5,622 nt of DNA, taken from contig NZ_DATMFZ010000365.1 in NCBI RefSeq assembly GCF_035556675.1, positions 1-5,622 on the forward strand, in the 5' to 3' direction. Made by a program: the position numbers and the translations under genes. Shown one piece after another: positions 1-4,208 of this stretch. Below the pieces are notes generated by a model. That model saw only the letters and a program-made list of their open reading frames with translations, searched no databases and was not told where the DNA came from. Position 1 is the stretch's first letter, and the number at the start of each line of letters is the position of its first letter. This DNA comes from Geminicoccus sp035556675. Lineage in GTDB: Bacteria; Pseudomonadota; Alphaproteobacteria; Geminicoccales; Geminicoccaceae.

Positions 1-200
1 TCCGGATGCTGCTCTGCGACCCGCCTCATGTGGTGAGCCGGATCTGGTTCGACTGCACGCCGAAGGGCAGCTTTCTCGGCCTTGCGGTGAACGGCAGGAA
101 GGTCGCCTTCGCCGAGAGCGTGATCTACCAGTTCCGCGGCGGGAAGATCGCCCGAGTATGGTCGATCGTCGACAAGGCCGCCATCGAGGCGCAGCTTTAG
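1..200 (+). CDS. SnoaL-like / ester cyclase family protein, C-terminal part (5' end off window)
   Basis: Only the last 65 codons are in the window (frame begins at base 3; stop TAG at 198-200). The visible part reads as the C-terminal half of a SnoaL-like (NTF2-fold) domain: an SRIWFDCTPKG strand, then FLGLAVNGRKVAF, then a YQFRGGKIARVWSIVD strand and a helix ending EAQL. The pattern 'TxxGxFLGxxxxGxxVxF ... FxxGKIxxxWxxxD' is typical of the ester cyclase / polyketide cyclase-like group. Such proteins form small alpha+beta barrels that bind hydrophobic ligands. Their substrates are rarely known, and the catalytic N-terminal half is not visible, so no reaction is assigned. The gene converges on the alpha/beta-hydrolase. 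The ATG at base 6 is an internal methionine, not the start, because the recognisable domain is already half complete there. Confidence 0.75.
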   Translation, partial: RMLLCDPPHVVSRIWFDCTPKGSFLGLAVNGRKVAFAESVIYQFRGGKIARVWSIVDKAAIEAQL

Positions 201-235
201 GGTACCGGTCTCTTCTTCTGTCCTTGCATGACGTG

Positions 236-269
236 GGCCGGCGAAGCCCGGGCTCCGCCGGCCGCCTTT
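236..269 (+). terminator. GC-rich hairpin between convergent genes, candidate terminator
   Basis: GGCCGGCG (236-243) pairs perfectly with CGCCGGCC (256-263), with a further AGC/GCT pairing inside, and is followed by GCCTTTCC on the plus strand. It sits 35 bases after the stop of the SnoaL-like gene and just beyond the stop of the convergent hydrolase at 274. The U tract is short, so termination may be weak or factor-assisted. Because the stem is symmetrical it could serve both genes. Confidence 0.5.
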
Positions 270-273
270 CCGT

Positions 274-1254
274 CTATTCTGCCGTCAGAAAGTCCACGAC
301 CAGCGGGTTGAGGGCATCAGGGCACTCCTCCGTCAGCCAGTGGCCGCATCCGGGCAGCACCACGTCCCGGACATTCACGGCATACTCTCTCAGTTGGTCG
401 CCCTGGAACTCGCCCAGCCCGCCCTGGCCGCCGCCGCCGATCGCGAGCACCGGCATGGCCAGCTTGGTCGCCGCGAGGGGCTTGTTGCGCCGGGCAGTCT
501 CGTTGAGCGCGCGGTAATACTCGAAACTGCCGTGCAGCGTGTGCGGCTTGGCGAAGGACCGGCCGTAAAGATCCATATGCGCCGGGGTGAACACGTCCTG
601 GTTGGTGGCGTGGGCCTTGATGAAATGCTCGAGGAAGAAGCGCTCGTTGCCGGTCACCAGCCGCTCGGGAAGGAGGTTCCCGGCCGAGAAGAAGCTGAAA
701 TGCCAGACGAGCGATTCTCCTTCCGGGGTGAAGGCCGGGAACTGGTACAGTCGATCATCGGGGATCGGCGCTTCCATGTAGACGAGCCGACGGATGTCGG
801 CCTGATGCGCGGCCACCATCGGGTAGGTGTTCCAGATGCCGATGTCGTGCGCCACCAGATCGAACGGCGCGTCCGGGCTGAAGCTCTTGGCGAACTGGTG
901 GAGCAGTCGCGCCACGTCCTGGCCGGCATAGGATTGCGGTATTCCGGAAAGACCGAGCGCCGGCAGGTCCACCGCAACGACCGTGTGGGTCTCGGCGAGC
1001 AGCGGCATCAGCCGGACCCATTCGTACCAGGTCTGCGCGAAGCCATGAACGAGCAGGACCAGCGGGCCCTCGCCGCCTTTGAGGTAGTGCAGGTCGACCC
1101 CATCCACCTGAAGGTAGCCGGGGACGAACCCGGCAGGTGCCGGGAACTCTTCCTGCGCCGTGGAGGCTGCAGCCGCCGCGACCGGCATCATGGCAGGGAG
1201 TGCGGTGGCCAGGGCGAGCGCTACCGCGCCCTGCTTCAGCAAGGTGACGAACAT
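274..1254 (-). CDS. exported alpha/beta-hydrolase, epoxide hydrolase/dehalogenase-like
   Basis: A 326-residue protein. The start at 1254 is chosen because GGAGA lies 7 bases upstream and a signal peptide follows at once (MFVTLLKQGAVALALATALP, then an Ala-rich region to about residue 30), so export to the periplasm is likely. The alpha/beta-hydrolase fold starts near residue 46. The oxyanion-hole motif is HGF at 70-72. The nucleophile elbow is AHDIG, with Asp137 in the position that carries Asp in epoxide hydrolases and haloacid/haloalkane dehalogenases rather than Ser. A cap region spans about 160-250 and contains FEYYRAL (244-250), where epoxide hydrolases carry a ring-opening Tyr. The catalytic His is His305 in GCGHWL. 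The expected acid after the late strand (LAIGGGGQGG, 270-279) is not obvious. Substrate unknown. It lies 28 bases downstream of the MFS remnant and was probably in one operon with it. The in-frame open extension to 1533 reads antisense through remnant sequence and has no family features. Confidence 0.85.
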   Translation of the reverse strand: MFVTLLKQGAVALALATALPAMMPVAAAAASTAQEEFPAPAGFVPGYLQVDGVDLHYLKGGEGPLVLLVHGFAQTWYEWVRLMPLLAETHTVVAVDLPALGLSGIPQSYAGQDVARLLHQFAKSFSPDAPFDLVAHDIGIWNTYPMVAAHQADIRRLVYMEAPIPDDRLYQFPAFTPEGESLVWHFSFFSAGNLLPERLVTGNERFFLEHFIKAHATNQDVFTPAHMDLYGRSFAKPHTLHGSFEYYRALNETARRNKPLAATKLAMPVLAIGGGGQGGLGEFQGDQLREYAVNVRDVVLPGCGHWLTEECPDALNPLVVDFLTAE

Positions 1255-1261
1255 CGCTGGA

Positions 1262-1266
1262 TCTCC
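1262..1266 (-). promoter_or_regulatory. ribosome binding site deciding the hydrolase start
   Basis: GGAGA on the minus strand, 7 bases before the ATG at 1254. It supports the short start directly before the signal peptide over the open extension of 93 codons upstream. Confidence 0.7.
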
Positions 1267-1282
1267 AGGGTTGATAGTGGAT

Positions 1283-1531
1283 TCAGGCATGCATGCGCGG
1301 GCCGGGCGGAAAACCATGCCGGTCCGCGCGGAAGGCGATGCCGAGGGCGAGGAGGGAGAGTGCCAGTACCGCCCAGGGAAAGGCGCCGGCGCCGAAGTGG
1401 TCGAGCAGCAGGCCGCCCAGGATGCCGCCTGCCGCGATCGCGCCGTTCCAGACGGTGGTGACCATGGCGTTGGCGAGGTCGACGCCGCTGCCGGCAGCGT
1501 CGGCCGATGCGGTCTGGAGCTGCGTCGCAGC
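1283..1531 (-). pseudogene. 3' remnant of an MFS transporter
   Basis: Reading minus from about 1531 to the stop at 1283 gives about 82 residues that match the end of a drug-efflux/sugar-efflux-type MFS protein. A segment ATQLQ leads into DLANAMVTTVWNGAIAAGG-ILGGLLLDHFG, which resembles TM11 with the typical small-residue GxxxGG pattern and a short cytoplasmic 'DxFG' turn. AFPWAVLALSLLALGIAF (TM12) and a short charged tail follow. A complete protein of this family has about 390 residues and 12 helices, so roughly four fifths is missing. Upstream of the ATQLQ segment the frame runs antisense into TetR-like coding sequence on the other strand and loses all similarity. An ATG at 1562-1564 keeps the frame open, but the residues it adds are antisense to the regulator. 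It is almost certainly non-functional as a transporter. Confidence 0.75.
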
Positions 1532-1770
1532 ACCGCCGAGAACGGGCGGCGAACCGGGAGGCATTCCTCGCCTGCGTCAAAGCCGGGGTCGACGAGGGCA
1601 GCTTGCGGCCGGCGACCGACTTGGTCGGGCTGGCGACGCTCTATGAGGGGCTGCTGGTCGGCCTGTCGATCCAGGCACGGGATGGCGTTCCCGCCGGTGC
1701 CATCGATGCGGCCATCACCCAGGCCCTGCTCGCCTGGGATGCCAATTGCCGGGAACCAGCGCCCGCGTGA
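1528..1770 (+). pseudogene. 3' remnant of a TetR-family regulator
   Basis: The plus-strand frame from about 1528 to the TGA at 1768-1770 gives about 80 residues typical of the C-terminal ligand-binding/dimerisation part of TetR regulators: RRERAANREAFLACVKAG, DEGSLRPATDLVGLATLYEG, then LLVGLSIQARDGVPAGAID and a final helix ending in LLAWDAN. The pattern 'GxLxxxTDxxxLAxxxxGLxVGLxxQARDG' is characteristic. The N-terminal helix-turn-helix domain and about 110 residues are absent, so it cannot bind DNA. The ATG at 1507 lies in sequence antisense to the MFS remnant and is not a genuine start. The gene points away from the MFS remnant, as a regulator does from its divergent target. It ends 27 bases before the convergent stop of the ABC gene. 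Confidence 0.75.
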
Positions 1771-1797
1771 GCCAGCGGATGTCCGGCGGGCGCCGCT

Positions 1798-2613
1798 TCA
1801 GTCCTCGTAGGAGTGGCCGGCGCGCAGGCCGTCGCGGATCCGGCGGGACAGTTCGGCGAATTCGGGCGTCTCGCGGATGTCCAGGGTCCGGTCCGGCGGG
1901 AAGTCGCTGTCGATCACGTCCAGGATCCGGCCGGGCCGGGGCGACATCACCACGATCCGGGTCGACAGGAAGGCGGCCTCGGCGATCGAGTGGGTGACGA
2001 ACACCACGGTCTTGCCGGTGGTCCGCCACAGATGGAGGAGCTGGGCGTTCAGGTGGTCGCGGGTGATCTCGTCCAGCGCGCCGAACGGCTCGTCCATGAG
2101 CAGGAGGTCCGGCTCGAACGACAGGGCGCGGGCGATCGAGACGCGCTGCTGCATGCCGCCGGAAAGCTGCCAGGGATGCTTCTGCTCGAAGCCTTCGAGG
2201 TTCACGAGCCGCAGGTTGCGGCGCGCTCGCTCGCGGCGCTCGGCGGCAGGGATGCCCATGATCTCCAAGGGCAGGGTGACGTTCCGCTCGACCGTACGCC
2301 AGGGGTAGAGGGCCGGGGCCTGGAACACATAGCCGTAGCCGCGCTGGCGGCGGTTCTCCTCCGGCGTGCGGCCGTTCACCGTGATGGTGCCGCCGGTGGG
2401 CTGCTCCAGGTCGGCGATCACGCGCAGGAGCGTGGTCTTGCCGCAACCCGAGGGGCCGATCAGGGATACGAAGGCGCCCTTCTCGATGCCGAGCGAGACA
2501 TCGGACAGCGCATGGACCGGGCCGTCACGGGTCTGGAATACCAGTTCCATGCCCCGGGTCTCGACCACCGGGCCGGTGGTGGCCGCCGCTCGCGTCATCG
2601 TGGAAGTCTGCAC
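1798..2613 (-). CDS. ABC transporter ATP-binding protein, NitT/TauT type
   Basis: A complete 271-residue ATPase subunit of an importer; it would power uptake by docking on a membrane permease. In order it has Walker A GPSGCGKT (53-60), Q-loop Gln98 in VFQAPALYPW, signature LSGGMQQR (150-157), Walker B LLLMDEP (170-176), D-loop GALDE (178-182) and H-loop His208 in VTHSIAEA. The 'LYPWRTVERNV' and 'DEPFGALDEITR' segments place it with nitrate/sulfonate/taurine and hydroxymethylpyrimidine-type ATPases; the substrate cannot be told from the ATPase alone. The GTG start at 2613 has AGGA 10 bases upstream. An ATG five codons later (2598) is possible but has no well-spaced ribosome binding site. No permease or binding protein gene is in the window. 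It lies 92 bases downstream of the DAHP synthase gene on the same strand, separated by a hairpin. Confidence 0.9.
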   Translation of the reverse strand: MQTSTMTRAAATTGPVVETRGMELVFQTRDGPVHALSDVSLGIEKGAFVSLIGPSGCGKTTLLRVIADLEQPTGGTITVNGRTPEENRRQRGYGYVFQAPALYPWRTVERNVTLPLEIMGIPAAERRERARRNLRLVNLEGFEQKHPWQLSGGMQQRVSIARALSFEPDLLLMDEPFGALDEITRDHLNAQLLHLWRTTGKTVVFVTHSIAEAAFLSTRIVVMSPRPGRILDVIDSDFPPDRTLDIRETPEFAELSRRIRDGLRAGHSYED

Positions 2614-2661
2614 CCTGGCCTGGTCCTGCCGGTTCGCCGCACGCAGCGAGCCTAGGGGCAG

Positions 2662-2692
2662 ACGCCCGCCAGGACCAGAGCCGGGCGGGCGT
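2662..2692 (-). terminator. hairpin between the DAHP synthase and ABC genes, candidate terminator
   Basis: ACGCCCGCC (2662-2670) is perfectly complementary to GGCGGGCGT (2684-2692), with a 13-base loop. It lies 13 bases past the DAHP synthase stop. No T run follows on the minus strand (CTGCCCC), so it may be a weak or factor-dependent terminator, or simply a 3'-end stabilising stem that lets some transcription through into the ABC gene. Confidence 0.45.
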
Positions 2693-2705
2693 GGCGAGGA
2701 TCAGT

Positions 2706-3791
2706 TCAGCCGGCCAGCCGGTCGACCTGGGCGCGCCTGGCCAGGCGGCGCTGCTCGACCGCGCGGGCCAGCTTCTCCAGCACCTCGACCGAGGTCGCCC
2801 AGTCGATGCAGCCATCGGTGATGCTCTGGCCGCGCACCAGCGGCACGCCCGGCTTCAGGTCCTGGCGGCCGGCCAGGAGGTGGCTCTCGATCATGACGCC
2901 CATGATCCGCTCCTCGCCGCCCGCCAGCTGCCGGGCGACGTCGTCCATGACCAGCGGCTGGTTCTCGGGCTTCTTGGCGCTGTTGGCGTGGCTGGCGTCG
3001 ATCATCAGCCGCGGCTGGACCTTGCAGCGCAGGGCTTCGTCGGCCGCCGCCGCGACGCTTGCGGCGTCGTAGTTGGGCTGCCTGCCGCCGCGCAGGATGA
3101 TGTGGCAGTCGGCGTTGCCGGCGGTGTGGGCGATGGCGGAGCGACCGGACTTGGTCACCGCCAGGAAGTGGTGGGGGTGCGAGGCCGACATCACCGCCTC
3201 GGCGGCGATCCGCACGTTGCCGTCCGTGCCGTTCTTGAAGCCGACCGGGCAGGACAGGCCCGAGGCCAGCTCGCGATGGACCTGGCTCTCGGTGGTGCGC
3301 GCCCCGATCGCCGCCCAGGTCACCAGGTCGGCGATGTACTGGGGCGTGGTCATGTCCAGGAACTCGCAGGCGGCCGGCACGCCCAGATCGGCCACGTCGC
3401 TCAGCACGCCGCGGGCCAGGCGCAGGCCCTTGTCGATCCGGAAGCTGCCGTCCAGGTCCGGATCATTGATCAGGCCCTTCCAGCCGACCGTGGTGCGCGG
3501 CTTCTCGAAATAGACCCGCATCACGACCTCGAGCTGGCCCTCGAAGCGGCGGCGCTGCTCGGCGAGCAGGCCGGCATATTCCAGGGCCACCTCGGGATCG
3601 TGGATCGAGCAGGGGCCGATCACCACGGCGAGACGGTCGTCCCGGCCGTGCAGGATGTCCTGGAAGGCCGTGCGTCCCGCCAGCACGGTGCGGGTGGCGG
3701 CGTCGCTGCGGGGGATCTCCTGGATCACTTCCGCAGGGGTGCTGAGCTCGGTGATCTCGCGGATGCGCAGATCGTCGGTTGCGGTCGACAT
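2706..3791 (-). CDS. aroG: class I 3-deoxy-7-phosphoheptulonate (DAHP) synthase
   Basis: Condenses phosphoenolpyruvate with erythrose 4-phosphate to DAHP, the first step of the shikimate pathway to Phe, Tyr and Trp; cytosolic. The protein has 361 residues from the ATG at 3791, which has GGAG 9 bases upstream. With this start the numbering coincides with E. coli AroG. The metal ligands are Cys61 (GPCSIH), His268 (DASHANS), Glu302 (IESHL) and Asp326 (SITDG). The substrate-binding residues are Arg92 and Lys97 (MRVYFEKPRTTVGWKG), Arg165 (GARTTESQ), Lys186 (GFKNGTDG) and Arg234 (ILRGG). Positions known from feedback-resistant AroG mutants, Asp146, Pro150 and Ser180, are also kept, so allosteric inhibition is likely, though the effector cannot be read from sequence. 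An open extension upstream to 3932 runs through the attenuator hairpin and is rejected. Expression is probably set by the leader peptide and terminator described below. The symbol aroG denotes the class I family; assignment to a Phe-, Tyr- or Trp-type isozyme is not possible here. Confidence 0.95.
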   Translation of the reverse strand: MSTATDDLRIREITELSTPAEVIQEIPRSDAATRTVLAGRTAFQDILHGRDDRLAVVIGPCSIHDPEVALEYAGLLAEQRRRFEGQLEVVMRVYFEKPRTTVGWKGLINDPDLDGSFRIDKGLRLARGVLSDVADLGVPAACEFLDMTTPQYIADLVTWAAIGARTTESQVHRELASGLSCPVGFKNGTDGNVRIAAEAVMSASHPHHFLAVTKSGRSAIAHTAGNADCHIILRGGRQPNYDAASVAAAADEALRCKVQPRLMIDASHANSAKKPENQPLVMDDVARQLAGGEERIMGVMIESHLLAGRQDLKPGVPLVRGQSITDGCIDWATSVEVLEKLARAVEQRRLARRAQVDRLAG

Positions 3792-3800
3792 GGGCGGGAA

Positions 3801-3804
3801 CTCC
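3801..3804 (-). promoter_or_regulatory. ribosome binding site of the DAHP synthase gene
   Basis: GGAG on the minus strand, 9 bases before the ATG at 3791. It lies downstream of the leader terminator, so only read-through transcripts carry it. It settles the start against the longer open frame. Confidence 0.75.
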
Positions 3805-3831
3805 AAGGGTTCGGGCCATACCGGCGGCAAC

Positions 3832-3859
3832 AAAAAAGCCGCCAGTGGGGCTGGCGGCT
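3832..3859 (-). terminator. intrinsic terminator in the DAHP synthase leader (attenuator)
   Basis: On the minus strand AGCCGCCAG (3859-3851), loop CCCCA (3850-3846) and CTGGCGGCT (3845-3837) form a perfect 9-bp stem. The T closing the stem and five more Ts (3836-3832) give a run of six U. This is the only classical intrinsic terminator in the window. It lies between the promoter and the DAHP synthase start, 40 bases before the ATG, which makes sense only as a conditional terminator. It begins 23 bases after the stop of the aromatic-rich leader ORF. Confidence 0.85.
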
Positions 3860-3928
3860 GTTCCGGGATATTTCGCTTCAGTTCATCCGATCGCGCACCC
3901 CGATACCTCCGCCCTTGGCCTGCGGTAG
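3853..3928 (-). promoter_or_regulatory. competing leader RNA helices: pause hairpin and antiterminator
   Basis: Two mutually exclusive pairings are visible on the minus strand. Helix 1:2 pairs C-U-(A)-C-C-G-C (3928-3922, including the last Tyr codon of the aromatic run) with GCGGAG (3912-3907), six pairs with one bulged A and a 9-base loop. Helix 2:3 pairs GGCGG (3913-3909) with CCGCC (3857-3853), inside the 5' arm of the terminator, and UCGGG (3903-3899) with CCCGG (3867-3863), separated by a 5x5 internal loop. A ribosome stalled on the Tyr/Phe/Trp codons would cover strand 1, free strand 2 and favour 2:3, preventing the terminator. The pairing was worked out by eye; energies were not computed. 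Confidence 0.6.
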
Positions 3929-3963
3929 CCAAAAAACCAGAAGTAGGTGCCGGTAGCGATCAT
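3883..3963 (-). CDS. aromatic-amino-acid leader peptide of the DAHP synthase gene
   Basis: A 26-codon ORF, ATG at 3963 and TGA at 3885-3883: M-I-A-T-G-T then Y-F-W-F-F-G-Y (codons 7-13, bases 3945-3925), then a basic stretch RRPRA and a short tail. Six of seven consecutive codons encode aromatic residues and all three aromatics are present. That composition is the hallmark of leader peptides whose translation speed reports charged tRNA levels, as in trp and phe operon attenuation. The ORF is followed by an attenuator terminator and then by the first enzyme of aromatic synthesis, which is the expected target. No Shine-Dalgarno sequence precedes the ATG; a promoter ends 7 bases upstream, so translation may start on a leaderless mRNA. 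An in-frame extension to 4107 crosses the promoter and is rejected. The peptide itself probably has no stable fold; the act of translation is the signal. Confidence 0.85.
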   Translation of the reverse strand: MIATGTYFWFFGYRRPRAEVSGCAIG

Positions 3964-3970
3964 GAACGGG

Positions 3971-3999
3971 CTTATAGGCGTGGCGGATCGGCTTGTCAC
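3971..3999 (-). promoter_or_regulatory. sigma70-type promoter for the leader and DAHP synthase gene
   Basis: On the minus strand, -35 GTGACA (3999-3994; 5 of 6 to TTGACA), a 17-base spacer, and -10 TATAAG (3976-3971; 5 of 6 to TATAAT). Seven bases separate the -10 from the A of the leader ATG at 3963, a purine at a normal +1 position. It is the best promoter match noticed in the window. Confidence 0.7.
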
Positions 4000-4080
4000 T
4001 CTCGCATTCGTCCGAAACCGGCCTGCGCGTGACCTCCGTGCGCGGGCAGTGACCGATCGTCGGGCAGGATTCGCCAGGAT

Positions 4081-4126
4081 CTTCCACTGGTTTCCAGAAA
4101 CTTCCACGAGGGGGGGCGGGACTTCC
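4081..4126. repeat. three short CTTCC repeats at helical spacing in the divergent intergenic region
   Basis: CTTCCAC occurs at 4081-4087 and 4101-4107, and CTTCC again at 4122-4126 (ACTTCC at 4100 and 4121). The copies start 20 and 21 bases apart, about two DNA turns. A small inverted repeat CTGG-TTT-CCAG (4087-4097) lies between the first two. They sit between the DAHP synthase promoter and the beta-lactamase-like gene, so an operator role is possible but unproven; short motifs like these can arise by chance. Confidence 0.3.
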
Positions 4127-4198
4127 TGACACCAGCGTGCGATCCACCGACGATGGCGCGGGCGGACTCATCGGTCTGCTGGGCACATCCTACGGCCG

Positions 4199-4203
4199 GG
4201 AGG
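4199..4203 (+). promoter_or_regulatory. ribosome binding site deciding the beta-lactamase-like start
   Basis: GGAGG, 5 bases before the ATG at 4209. It favours this ATG, directly ahead of the signal peptide, over an in-frame GTG at 4137 that would add 24 residues before the signal sequence. A weak promoter candidate (CTGACA at 4126-4131, 17 bases, GACGAT) lies upstream, but its -10 matches poorly. Confidence 0.8.
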
Positions 4204-4208
4204 AATAC

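Noticed and set aside
340..1461. Long open frame on the plus strand opposite the hydrolase
   Set aside because: Antisense to a gene with clear catalytic motifs; the translation is charged and low-complexity with no family pattern, as expected from high-GC antisense frames.
3792..3932. N-terminal extension of the DAHP synthase to an upstream start
   Set aside because: It would translate through the terminator hairpin and overlap the leader ORF; the ATG at 3791 has a good ribosome binding site and gives numbering identical to E. coli AroG.
2691..3956. Long open frame on the plus strand opposite the DAHP synthase
   Set aside because: The minus strand encodes all DAHP synthase active-site residues; the opposite frame has no recognisable domain and only reflects codon bias.
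3964..4107. Longer version of the leader ORF starting at 4107
   Set aside because: It would cover the promoter hexamers, and the added residues show no domain or aromatic clustering.
4110..4120. G-rich run of seven G as a phase-variation tract
   Set aside because: Short, outside any coding sequence, and not unusual at this GC content.
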